Below, one piece after another: positions 15,999 through 24,761 of a DNA stretch of 64,000 nt. Under the pieces are notes generated by a model. It was not told where the DNA came from and searched no databases. It saw nothing but the letters and a program-made list of their open reading frames with translations. Numbering within the stretch: the stretch's first letter is position 1; the number at the start of each line of letters is the position of its first letter. This DNA is from a virus. Made by a program: the position numbers and the translations under genes. The DNA is taken from positions 1 through 64,000 of the IMG/VR virus record IMGVR_UViG_3300025853_000040, one strand, 5' to 3'.

Positions 15999-16565
15999 TT
16001 ATATTTTTATATCTTCTAAATCTCCAATTTGATAACGCAAACCACCATATTTATCATCACCTATAAAAACACCATCATCTATAATAACCATCTTATTTAT
16101 TCCTACAGGTTCTGGAATAAATGTATCATATTGATCGGTTCTCATATTATAAGATATGCCAGATTTTTTAATCATCAATATATAAGAGCCACTTTGAAAA
16201 AGTATATTACCCTCTATAGAATAAACATTTCTACTAGAACTCTTTGGCTCACTTTTGAACCAAATATCTAATGAGTTTGTTTTAATCATTCTATCCATTT
16301 TAAACTGAAGATGGTAGAATGGGTCGTCACTTTTTTCAAAATGATAAATTTCCATATATTGTATTTCACCATCTGTAACATTAAAACTTCTTTCTAAATA
16401 TGCATATTTTTCATCTAATGCATCAACCATCATTAATGCGTAATTATCATAGCTATATACATACTCCCTACTATCACTAGATGTAGGGTTGTCTGAACAA
16501 CTGACTAAAATCGCAACACTTGAAAAGAATATAACCTTTGATAATAAGTTTTTTATTCTTTTCAT
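15999..16565 (-). CDS. predicted lipoprotein, 188 residues
   Basis: A signal peptide (MKRIKNLLSKVIFFSSVAIL) is followed by a lipobox ending at Cys23 (LVSC), then a Ser/Asp/Asn-rich linker (SDNPTSSDS), the standard form of a bacterial lipoprotein. The mature part is a beta-rich domain without recognised family. It would be lipid-anchored to the host inner or outer membrane. Phage-encoded lipoproteins often block superinfection or receptors, so that is the leading guess. Its position among sugar genes would fit a cell-surface-directed module. Confidence 0.72.
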   Translation of the reverse strand: MKRIKNLLSKVIFFSSVAILVSCSDNPTSSDSREYVYSYDNYALMMVDALDEKYAYLERSFNVTDGEIQYMEIYHFEKSDDPFYHLQFKMDRMIKTNSLDIWFKSEPKSSSRNVYSIEGNILFQSGSYILMIKKSGISYNMRTDQYDTFIPEPVGINKMVIIDDGVFIGDDKYGGLRYQIGDLEDIKI

Positions 16566-16574
16566 CTTATCTCT

Positions 16575-16751
16575 CTACATGGTTTTTGCCGCCTCTACGC
16601 TTTCTTTTCTGTAGTCGGTAGCTAATTTCTTTATTTCGCCGATGGCCTTCCTCGCTCTAGTTCCTGCTGACTTATTATTGCTTTCTACAAACTTCTTATG
16701 ATTCATTACAAAATCTTCATAAAGGGCAATTATCTTACTATAAGTTTCCAT
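16575..16751 (-). CDS. histone H1-like protein, Hc1 family
   Basis: A 58-residue basic helical protein. The C-terminal part, SAGTRARKAIGEIKKLATDYRKESVEAAKTM read in segments, follows the Hc1 pattern (xxAGTRVRK...L...YRKES..A) known from chlamydial histone-like Hc1 and related bacterial proteins. It probably binds and condenses DNA. The start is set at the ATG at 16751, six bases after GGAG; an ATG four codons earlier overlaps that site. The 3' half of the gene is richer in G/C than its neighbours, hinting at acquisition from elsewhere. Confidence 0.7.
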   Translation of the reverse strand: METYSKIIALYEDFVMNHKKFVESNNKSAGTRARKAIGEIKKLATDYRKESVEAAKTM

Positions 16752-16795
16752 ATTATTCTCCATTAATATTTTATATTATAAATATCTTCTATTAT

Positions 16796-17233
16796 TTATT
16801 TAAAGATAGATTCGTGTGAACTTCTGGCTGCTTTTTCAATATATTGATCTATTCTATCAATACAATCATTTCTTAACTTATTATACTCAGAAACCTTATC
16901 AGCGGCCTCTAATCTTTCATTATCAGTTAAACTCTTATCTCTTCTAATATCCTCTAAATCCCATAACTTATTATTATACTCATTTAGAAGACTAATAACT
17001 GATAAAAAACTTACTTCATTTTGTATTGATACTTCTTTATCATAAACCTTATGTTTTTCAAATGTAAATGGCCGACGACCACTAAAACACTCAGTAAGTT
17101 GATCACCAATACTTTTGAATAACCACCCATACTGATTGTATAGGTGGTAATATCCTTCATCTTTTTTTCTTAACTCTTGAATTCTTCTTTCTAAAATTGT
17201 TATTTTATCTATTATACTACCAAAAGTCTCCAT
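16796..17233 (-). CDS. DUF4254/DUF6165-like helical protein
   Basis: A 145-residue all-helical product. The segments IIDKITILERRI near the N-terminus, NNKLWDLEDIRRD in the middle, and EYNKLRNDCIDRID near the C-terminus resemble the uncharacterised families (DUF4254/DUF6165 type) that are found next to GT9 heptosyltransferases in LPS gene clusters. Here too a GT9-containing gene follows immediately (no gap, 17234-19654). Function is unknown. A helper or regulatory role in glycan assembly is suggested by context only. Confidence 0.55.
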   Translation of the reverse strand: METFGSIIDKITILERRIQELRKKDEGYYHLYNQYGWLFKSIGDQLTECFSGRRPFTFEKHKVYDKEVSIQNEVSFLSVISLLNEYNNKLWDLEDIRRDKSLTDNERLEAADKVSEYNKLRNDCIDRIDQYIEKAARSSHESIFK

Positions 17234-19654
17234 TTAATTTTTCCTTTGACAAAACAAAAACTTAGCATCAGTAGCTTCATGCGTAAAATATTGCTCAACT
17301 ATTTTAAACCCATTATCATCTAACATAGATTCAAATGTTTTATAATCAAAAAATGATATTTTTTCACCAACACCCATATCTCTCCAATCTCTTGGGTTAT
17401 CTCTAAATGAGTCATTATCTATATCATAAAAACTTATATATAGATAACCACCAGATTCAGAAACATCGTAACACTTAGATAAAAATTCTCTTGGGTTGCT
17501 AACATTATTAATAATATCATGACACAATAATGTTTGAAACTTTCTATCAAAATCATAAGTAACAAAATTACCAGATATTAATTTATCTTTTAAATCAGAA
17601 TATATATTAATACCATTTGTAATAGAGTCTATGTTTAAATCAATACCCATAATATCATCCGTATACTTAGAATATCCATCTAAAAATATTCCCATATTAC
17701 ACCCAATATCTAATAAAGAATTATTAGTTATTGATTTCTCTGTCATATGATTAATTATTGGAACAAAGTTCTTTTCCCACACTGTTTCTTTTTTATCTAT
17801 ATAAAACTGAGATGTATTAAGTCTTTGATCTGGGTGATGATGCACATCTTCTTTCCAATATATACCAGTAACATCATCTCTATAATATGCAAAACCCTCA
17901 ATCAAATCTTTGCTGATGAGATTTCCTATGATATTAAAAGCATAAGTCATCTCATTTCCATCTGGTGATGTCTTTTTATCTGTTAAAGATGATACTGCTT
18001 TTTTAACCATACTTGGTTTAATATCATTAATACCACAACTTGGATCTTTAACATTAATAGGTATAAATGTTAAACCACCTTTTTCTGTTAAATCTATAAA
18101 CTTAGAGTGCTTTAATCCTAAACAATCATTACCATGATTTTCAAGATAATAAACATTTTCATTATTGGGATTAGTTAATCTTGGCAAAGCAGCTCCTGCA
18201 ATAATCACACACTTCTTATTGAAAGATCTTGCAATATGCATGGGACCATTGTCTGCTCCGATATACAAATCACAATTTTTAATCAAATTAATTAAAGTTT
18301 TAAAATCACAATTGTGATATGTTGGATCTGTATCATTTGTGACATGATGGCTTCCAGTTTCTATAACATTATATCCTTCATTTTTATAATGAAGAATAAT
18401 GTTCTCATAATAACTTAATGGCCAAGTTTTTCCGGGCCAACCAGATCCATCACCACAAACAACAATATATTTTTCTTCTATAATACGATCTTCATCACAC
18501 ACTAATTGTGGATACTTATCTCTTCTATCTTCAAAGAATACATTTGCAACTTCAGCATAAGAGTCAATAAAAGGTCTCTTAACTCTGCTCTCATATGATA
18601 AATCCAAATCAATACCCATTTCATATTCTGTTTTAGATAAAAAGTCTTCGTGAAGATTGACTTCCTCCAACTCCTTTATATGATCTGGTGCGTGCTTGAA
18701 GTAATTTGGTATATCTGTTGATTTGGTAAAAAGTGTTATTTCAGCTTTAGGATGATCCTGTCTCAACTTCTTAATGATTGGCTCAATTAATATAACATCA
18801 CCCAACCCTATTGTTCTCTTAATAGCTATTGAGTTTATATCACCCATATTCTTTGACATAGCAACAGTGTGCTTATTATGATTTGCAAATCTATAGTTAC
18901 CAACTAAAGTTGGAAGTTTTCTTTTTATCTCTATCTCACCAGTCTCTTCATTGATAGAATGTTTGTTATCTATAGGGGCAGGTGCGCCAATCTGTGCCTC
19001 AATATAATTTATAGTTTCCTTATAACCACCATCTCTTTCAATCCACTGAATAACACTTATTTCTGTGGATACAGTTCCTCTTAATTTTTCATAAGACCAC
19101 TGATTAACTATTTTACCCGCAGAAAAATCATGTTCGCCATTTGAATCTTCAGTGATACATAACGCCCAATCTGCTGGTATGCCTTTGCGGTGAGAAACTT
19201 CATCAATTATAATTGTTGTTAAGTTAGGTGGGTTTTCTATCCTATAGTCAAAAGTATTAGCTTTACCCTCTGGCTTATTAATGTCTTTGCTTTCTAAATT
19301 TGAAAGACACCAATTAACATTTGAATCATCGTATTTTTCAATATGACTATCAATATGTCTTGGATACCACTTAACATTATTAATAGTTCTATAAAAAATA
19401 ATATCACCTACAGCTAATTCCAAAGCTTCATTTATAAATGTTGGAATAGGTTTATGATTAATCCATTGCACATTTAAAAACAAACTATTGACTATTTTTT
19501 TAACTTCTTCTGAATTTTCTTCCTTAAATGATGAAACAATCAAATCAACATTCTTATATGTTTGTTCAGATATATTTTTTACTGCCTCTACTATTTGATC
19601 GTCATCAGAATTTTCTACAAACAATAAAACACTAACCATTTTGTTTTCTGACAT
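17234..19654 (-). CDS. three-domain sugar enzyme: GT2-like, GT9-like, SAM methyltransferase
   Basis: An 806-residue fusion. The N-terminus (about residues 5-110) has the GT2 opening MVSVLLFVEN and ISEQTYKNVDLIVSS, but no DxD where expected (FYRTINNVKW), so it may be inactive. Residues about 280-550 are a GT9 heptosyltransferase-like domain: RTIGLGDVILIEPIIKKLRQ, then VVCGDGSGWPGKTWP, and the signature IGADNGPMHIARS. Residues about 640-806 are a class I methyltransferase with SLLDIGCNMGIFLDG (SAM loop) and GIDLN. It starts six bases after GAGGT. A combined glycosyl- and methyl-transfer is likely. Confidence 0.8.
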   Translation of the reverse strand: MSENKMVSVLLFVENSDDDQIVEAVKNISEQTYKNVDLIVSSFKEENSEEVKKIVNSLFLNVQWINHKPIPTFINEALELAVGDIIFYRTINNVKWYPRHIDSHIEKYDDSNVNWCLSNLESKDINKPEGKANTFDYRIENPPNLTTIIIDEVSHRKGIPADWALCITEDSNGEHDFSAGKIVNQWSYEKLRGTVSTEISVIQWIERDGGYKETINYIEAQIGAPAPIDNKHSINEETGEIEIKRKLPTLVGNYRFANHNKHTVAMSKNMGDINSIAIKRTIGLGDVILIEPIIKKLRQDHPKAEITLFTKSTDIPNYFKHAPDHIKELEEVNLHEDFLSKTEYEMGIDLDLSYESRVKRPFIDSYAEVANVFFEDRRDKYPQLVCDEDRIIEEKYIVVCGDGSGWPGKTWPLSYYENIILHYKNEGYNVIETGSHHVTNDTDPTYHNCDFKTLINLIKNCDLYIGADNGPMHIARSFNKKCVIIAGAALPRLTNPNNENVYYLENHGNDCLGLKHSKFIDLTEKGGLTFIPINVKDPSCGINDIKPSMVKKAVSSLTDKKTSPDGNEMTYAFNIIGNLISKDLIEGFAYYRDDVTGIYWKEDVHHHPDQRLNTSQFYIDKKETVWEKNFVPIINHMTEKSITNNSLLDIGCNMGIFLDGYSKYTDDIMGIDLNIDSITNGINIYSDLKDKLISGNFVTYDFDRKFQTLLCHDIINNVSNPREFLSKCYDVSESGGYLYISFYDIDNDSFRDNPRDWRDMGVGEKISFFDYKTFESMLDDNGFKIVEQYFTHEATDAKFLFCQRKN

Positions 19655-19661
19655 TATAACC

Positions 19662-20081
19662 TCATATATTAATTATTTTAATTAAACTTGTGTTAATTGA
19701 TTTTAATACTGTTTTACTAGATAAATCATCATAATAAGTTATTAATAAAGTATTTCTATAATCTTCCCAATTAACAGTAAAATCCTTACTAACCTCACCA
19801 TTGTTTTGCTCCTTAACAATTTCATTAAGTGCATTCAATGTATAAAGAGTATTAGTTTCTTTCTTTCTATGTAAAGATATAGTATTACTTATAACATCAG
19901 AAAATATAGTGTTACCACTCTTCTTTATATTGTAAGTTAATATTTTCTTATGTTTACTTGATTTATCTTGCAAGATGAATATCTTATCACCCATAATATC
20001 AAAATTATTTTTTATGTCTGATATAATCTCATCTATATTTTTTGATTGGCAAAAAGTAGCCAACAATAATGTATTTAACAT
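19662..20081 (-). CDS. conserved-looking hypothetical protein, 139 residues
   Basis: Not assigned to a named family. The N-terminus NTLLLATFCQSKNIDEII and the segments DKIFILQDKSSKHKKILTYN and NTLYTLNALNEIVKE form an alternating alpha/beta pattern of a compact soluble protein. The start is set at the ATG at 20081, preceded five bases upstream by GGAGG; the ATG at 20093 sits on that site and is unlikely. It opens the glycan block, 7 bases before the three-domain enzyme. A 47-base AT-rich gap separates it from the large unknown protein upstream. Confidence 0.6.
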   Translation of the reverse strand: MLNTLLLATFCQSKNIDEIISDIKNNFDIMGDKIFILQDKSSKHKKILTYNIKKSGNTIFSDVISNTISLHRKKETNTLYTLNALNEIVKEQNNGEVSKDFTVNWEDYRNTLLITYYDDLSSKTVLKSINTSLIKIINI

Positions 20082-20140
20082 AAAAACCTCCATTCTTTTA
20101 TAATTAATATAATAACTTTTTTAATACTTTTAAAATTTAT

Positions 20141-22303
20141 TTAACCTACAAAATCACTATTTCTTTTTTGCCATAATAAGCTTTCTATAGCTAATCTGGT
20201 TTGAAAATCGCGGTGATATTTTATAGTATCTTGTTGTTTAGTTCCTTGACCTCCTTTAGGTCTAACATCTTGACTACCTATATTTAGTCTTTGTTGTTCC
20301 CCTTCAACATCTAAATATTCATAATATAAAAGTGCACTGCCTGTATTACCTTTACCTTGTTGCAAATACTCTACCTTTATATTCTTCCAATAATCTTCAC
20401 CTATTTCAACACCAACACCAGATTGAAGAGCAGCTGCCAATATCTCTCTATTTATTACTATTGAATTATCAGAAGTTTTTATTTCTTTCTTTTCTTCTTT
20501 TGAAAGCTGAGCTGGGGTTTCTTCCAATTCACCTGTTTCTAAATCTAATTTAAAAAGAGAATTACCTTTTTTTATATAATGTTGACCATCTGATGAAATA
20601 CGTAAATCGCTCTTATCAACACCCATTATTGTAGAAAAATTTTCATTTGGTATACCTCCGGGGTTGTGGCCACTAGATATATCTAAATGTAATCTATCCC
20701 AAAATAATTTTGAAAAAGCAAGATCTCCAGCTCCATCTGTAATATTATTTAAAGTTTCTCTATAATTATTCTGAATATCTAGTTGTTCTCCATATAATTC
20801 CCTTAATTTAATTTCATCATCTTCTGTATATAGAACTCTATTGGCACCGGCTATATTATCATTATTTAATGAGTATACAGTTGCACTCTCGCCTTCTTTA
20901 GGGGTATATTCCATACTATCTAAAAACATATTAGCTATTTTTTCTTCATCTTTATCGGTTAATTTTTCTCTATTCTCTACCCTTTTAATAAATTCTTTAT
21001 ACTCTTCTTTTATCTCGCCATTTTCGTCTTTTTGAGAAAATTTTTCTAATCTTTTTCTAACATTTGTCGTTAATTCTCCGTTTTTATTCACCCCACTAAA
21101 TCTCTCTACAGCCAGATTCCAATATTTTTCATCACCTTCATTTGAACTTGCGTTTTTCAACCCGTCTATAAAACCACGAATATCTTCACGAGCTTCTGAC
21201 ACTCTTTCTATAGCTACTTTTTTTATTTCATCATTTTTATTTTTTAATTCATCTATATGTTTTTTTGATATATTTTCCAAATCTTCTGCAGATATATTTA
21301 AATCTTCCATCTCTAATAATGTTTTTTGTATATTTTCAATATTCTTAACTGGTCCGGAGTTTGCTTGTATATCCGCGGATGTCATTTTATTTGAAGTATG
21401 GAGAATATGTGCGTTACCATCATTATCAGTTACAAGTATCATTGTATCTGTTGGGTTTTCACCTGCACCACCTGCCATTATAATTTCTTCATATTCCTCA
21501 ATATCTATATCATTTACTGTATTCACACCCATCTCTTTTAATTTTGATACAGTATTAGAAAGTGACTCTTGTGCACCCCATATATGACTTACAATAGCCG
21601 CCTCTGAATTTATACCCTTTTCGGCAATTAATTTTAAAACTCTTATATACTCTATTTTTGAAGCGTTCGCAGCTGATTTTATAGCCTCATCATTACTGCT
21701 TTTTTTATTACTTTTGTATATTTTTGATGACTTTACAAATTCTGTTATATTACTAATTAAATCATCATCACTAATATTTGGATTAACTAATAACTCATAT
21801 AAACCAACACCAACACATATTTCATTAATAACAGAACCCTTATTACCCGGCGCAGACTTTCTTTCTTCTAATGCTTCTTTTTTAATAACTTCATCAACTA
21901 CACCAACTGTGGCTGCTTTTAAATTTTCTCTATTTTTATCTTTTAATCCTTTAATTTCAGAATCAGGCAACTCTGTTTGTGTATCATCTACAGGTTTTTC
22001 CAGTTGTGTATCATCTGCAGGTTTTTCCAGTTGTGTATCATCTACAGGTTTTTCCAGTTGTGTATCATCTGCAGGTTTTTCTGAAGTTTTTGAACCAATT
22101 GGTTTATGAGTTCCTCTTTTTATAGCATTTTTCATGGCTTCAGCGGATCTGAAATTAACCACCCTTGATTTACCATCAGAACCCTTTACTATCAAAGCTT
22201 TGAACTCACCTTCATTTAATATATTGTCAAATAGTTCATTTTTAGGAGGTTCTTTTTTTGTTATAATATTATATATATCAGATCTAAGCATCATCTCTCT
22301 CAT
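20141..22303 (-). CDS. large hypothetical protein with tandem EKP(A/V)DDTQL repeats
   Basis: About 720 residues, not recognised. After a short N-terminal domain (SRVVNFRSAEAMKNAIKRG) comes a disordered stretch with four 9-residue repeats, EKP(A/V)DDTQL, then long charged helices (many KNKNDEIKK-like runs) and a C-terminal alpha/beta domain (LLYYEYLDVEGEQQRLNIG). The start could be the ATG at 22303, 22294 or 22291; all overlap the end of the next gene upstream, so translation is coupled. Position after fibre-type proteins suggests a virion or injected protein, but there is no direct evidence. Confidence 0.6.
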   Translation of the reverse strand: MREMMLRSDIYNIITKKEPPKNELFDNILNEGEFKALIVKGSDGKSRVVNFRSAEAMKNAIKRGTHKPIGSKTSEKPADDTQLEKPVDDTQLEKPADDTQLEKPVDDTQTELPDSEIKGLKDKNRENLKAATVGVVDEVIKKEALEERKSAPGNKGSVINEICVGVGLYELLVNPNISDDDLISNITEFVKSSKIYKSNKKSSNDEAIKSAANASKIEYIRVLKLIAEKGINSEAAIVSHIWGAQESLSNTVSKLKEMGVNTVNDIDIEEYEEIIMAGGAGENPTDTMILVTDNDGNAHILHTSNKMTSADIQANSGPVKNIENIQKTLLEMEDLNISAEDLENISKKHIDELKNKNDEIKKVAIERVSEAREDIRGFIDGLKNASSNEGDEKYWNLAVERFSGVNKNGELTTNVRKRLEKFSQKDENGEIKEEYKEFIKRVENREKLTDKDEEKIANMFLDSMEYTPKEGESATVYSLNNDNIAGANRVLYTEDDEIKLRELYGEQLDIQNNYRETLNNITDGAGDLAFSKLFWDRLHLDISSGHNPGGIPNENFSTIMGVDKSDLRISSDGQHYIKKGNSLFKLDLETGELEETPAQLSKEEKKEIKTSDNSIVINREILAAALQSGVGVEIGEDYWKNIKVEYLQQGKGNTGSALLYYEYLDVEGEQQRLNIGSQDVRPKGGQGTKQQDTIKYHRDFQTRLAIESLLWQKRNSDFVG
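21978..22081 (-). repeat. in-frame 27-base tandem repeat, about 3.9 copies
   Basis: The plus-strand unit starts TGTGTATCATCTACAGG and repeats every 27 bases at 21978, 22005, 22032 and 22059. Copies alternate between ACA and GCA at one position, so the DNA can also be read as a 54-base unit twice. It encodes the 9-residue repeats with alternating Val and Ala. The near-identity suggests recent expansion. Confidence 0.85.
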
Positions 22304-23381
22304 TATGTCCAAAAGTTTTTCTAATATATTCTAACTCTTTATCATTCAATCCAGTTTCTACTTCTTCACCATCTCCGTCTTGACCTACTGCAGGTGTTCC
22401 TGCGGCAGCAGCTGCTCCACCCATTGACGCAGCTGAGCCTCCAGTATCACTTTTTTCATACTGATCTTTGGTCCAAATTATCTCGCCCTTATCACCTATC
22501 TTTGCAACAAAGTTTCCACGGCGATCATACCAACCACCACCTTTAGAAGTATAACCTCTTCCTCTTAATTGATCCATAGATTGTTCTCTTCTATTCTCAA
22601 GGCCGGGATCTGAAAATCTTTTATAAATTTGTTTTGGTTTTTCTTCTTCTTCCAGTTTTTTATTTAAAATATTATTTGGTTCTTCTGAAGAGAATTTGTT
22701 GTGTAAATTAGATAATATCTCTTTTGCAATTGAATCATCTATATCATGTTCTTTTATAAAAATATAATATTCTTTATCAAAGTTTTCAAAATTTCCCTTA
22801 AATATTTCTAATACATAATCTGGATTAATACTTTTTATAAGTTTATCGGCTATTTCTTCTTTACTCATACCTTCAACTATGTTTGAAGGGTTCTTTGGTA
22901 TATCATTTGAATTAATGATAGTTTTACCTTCTTCTTCTGGAACATCACCAGATAATGTTGCATTAAGTTCATCAATTATTTTTCTCATAACTTGAGCTTG
23001 CTTTGTTTTATTAAAAACTAAATATTCTTCATATTGGTCTTCACTACCATCAAAAACTATAGGATTTTCTACACCAACAGAAATAAATAAACTGGTTGCA
23101 GTTTTAGTTCTTATTTTATTATTCACTCTATTTAATAAATTATTCATAACTTTAAAAAATAATTTATCATCATGTATAAATTCTCTTCTTAAATCTATCT
23201 TTATATTATTAATAACAAACATATATAATGTCTTTACTTTTTCTAAAGTAACATAATCTGAACGATATTGCACATCCTTACCTTTAGAATTATACCTATC
23301 ACCCCTATCAGTATGAGAATCTACATAATCTTTAAATTTCTTTAAAATTTGCTCTTTATCAATTTTATAGTTTAAATTCAT
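22284..23381 (-). CDS. hypothetical protein with Gly/Ala-rich linker, 365 residues
   Basis: Not recognised. The first 250 residues are charged and mostly helical (KIDKEQILKKFKDYVDSH; DKLIKSINPDYVLEIFKGNF). A basic middle part contains RGRGYTSKGGGWYDRRGNF, followed by a Gly/Ala linker (GGSAASMGGAAAAAG) and a short C-terminal helix. The linker suggests a multidomain or assembled protein. It overlaps the start of the next gene, and the two are likely partners. It sits between the LamG-type fibre proteins and the glycan block. Confidence 0.58.
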   Translation of the reverse strand: MNLNYKIDKEQILKKFKDYVDSHTDRGDRYNSKGKDVQYRSDYVTLEKVKTLYMFVINNIKIDLRREFIHDDKLFFKVMNNLLNRVNNKIRTKTATSLFISVGVENPIVFDGSEDQYEEYLVFNKTKQAQVMRKIIDELNATLSGDVPEEEGKTIINSNDIPKNPSNIVEGMSKEEIADKLIKSINPDYVLEIFKGNFENFDKEYYIFIKEHDIDDSIAKEILSNLHNKFSSEEPNNILNKKLEEEEKPKQIYKRFSDPGLENRREQSMDQLRGRGYTSKGGGWYDRRGNFVAKIGDKGEIIWTKDQYEKSDTGGSAASMGGAAAAAGTPAVGQDGDGEEVETGLNDKELEYIRKTFGHNERDDA

Positions 23382-23412
23382 TTTATTTCCTGTTATATTA
23401 ATTACTAGCTAA

Positions 23413-24759
23413 CTAACTAATATTAATTTCTGATATATTAACTTGACCGGGTATACTAGTTATGAAGTTTTCAAATATTTGTGCATCATTAAGTGGTCTA
23501 TTAAATACTCTAGTTAAACTAATAACTCCATTCATAAAGTTACTAGTTTTAGCTATATCTGTTCCTATAATTAGCTTAGTATCAGCAGCTACTACTGTTG
23601 GAGTAGTAAACATAGATGCTGATAATGTATCGCTAACAGTTCTTGTTAATATAGATGGCTCTCCGTTAATATATAACTTTGATCCTCTATCTATACCATT
23701 AGTTTCTTTTAATGTAGCTGCTATATTATACCACTTACCCAGTTCAACAGATCCAGTTGCTGCAATCTCATCAACAGCTGTTATAGATCCTGCAGTTATA
23801 GAATCTGTAGCTACATCAAAAACAAAAGAACCATTTCTTATTTTTAAAGAACCATATGTTTCAACACCATCAGTTAAGGTTAATATGTCAGTATCTGCAG
23901 ATGTAAAAAACTTAGCTGATGTTAATAAAGTATATCCATTATCCAGTGGATCAGCTGCAGTAAATAATGTTGATGTTTCGCTTTCTATATATGATGATCC
24001 ATCCAATCTAAATCCGCCCTCAACAATACCAGCTGTCCAACCAGTAACTCCTGCAGATACAGAGTTATCTGTTCCAAAGTTTGCCATATCTCCGATAGCT
24101 GTTCCAAATATAGAACCAGTATTAGAGTTACCAGACCAATCATACACTCCAGTTAATCCACTAGTTAAGAAAACATCTGTTTGTTCCATTGCATTATATT
24201 GGTATTGCAATACTAGTGTGCTGTCTGCCGAGCTGCCATTAGGTAGTATTGTTTGATCTAAGTTAGCATCTAACAATCCCTCTGGCTGTGGTCTGTAAGT
24301 TGAACCTATATAATTATAACTATTTAACGTTAAGTTTTCAACAACTATGTCACCGTGAAATGTTCCATTATCGTCAATCATAAGTGTTAATTTACTATTA
24401 TCATCAACAGTAACATTAACAAAATATTCTTGAGCATCTGCAGTTGTAGTGTTACCAACCAAGTTTTCATTGTATTCGTTTAAACTAATAGCTTTTGTTA
24501 TATATGTTCCACTTGAAGAAAAAACACTAGATCCATCACCATAACTTAATCCAATAACACCATCTTTTTCTGGGTTCTGATATTCATAATCTATATCTGA
24601 ACTTTCTTCTTTTGATCTTCTTATTCTATAAAGTGATAAAAACTTACCACTAGTAATTGAGTCTTCTTCTACCAAATTTATAAATGGCTGTTTGTCAAAA
24701 TCTCCAGAGTTACCAGAAAATTTAACACCAGTTCTTAATGTAAAATTTTTACCATTCAT
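23413..24759 (-). CDS. LamG/concanavalin-like tail fibre or decoration protein
   Basis: 448 residues, beta-rich, Thr/Ser/Asn/Asp-rich. The second half looks like a LamG/concanavalin A-type sugar-binding domain: VFDVATDSITAGSI, KWYNIAATLKETNGIDRGSKLYINGEP (the typical strand before the hairpin), KLIIGTDI and VISLTRVFNRPLNDAQI. This is the last of a run of related genes from 31232 to 23413. It probably forms an adhesin or fibre exposed on the tail. The glycan target cannot be predicted. Confidence 0.65.
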   Translation of the reverse strand: MNGKNFTLRTGVKFSGNSGDFDKQPFINLVEEDSITSGKFLSLYRIRRSKEESSDIDYEYQNPEKDGVIGLSYGDGSSVFSSSGTYITKAISLNEYNENLVGNTTTADAQEYFVNVTVDDNSKLTLMIDDNGTFHGDIVVENLTLNSYNYIGSTYRPQPEGLLDANLDQTILPNGSSADSTLVLQYQYNAMEQTDVFLTSGLTGVYDWSGNSNTGSIFGTAIGDMANFGTDNSVSAGVTGWTAGIVEGGFRLDGSSYIESETSTLFTAADPLDNGYTLLTSAKFFTSADTDILTLTDGVETYGSLKIRNGSFVFDVATDSITAGSITAVDEIAATGSVELGKWYNIAATLKETNGIDRGSKLYINGEPSILTRTVSDTLSASMFTTPTVVAADTKLIIGTDIAKTSNFMNGVISLTRVFNRPLNDAQIFENFITSIPGQVNISEINIS

Positions 24760-24761
24760 AT

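Noticed and set aside
23462-24256. 264-residue plus-strand open frame
   Set aside because: It is the antisense shadow of the LamG-type gene, with low-complexity Val/Pro/Ser composition, no ribosome-binding site, and opposite to every other gene.
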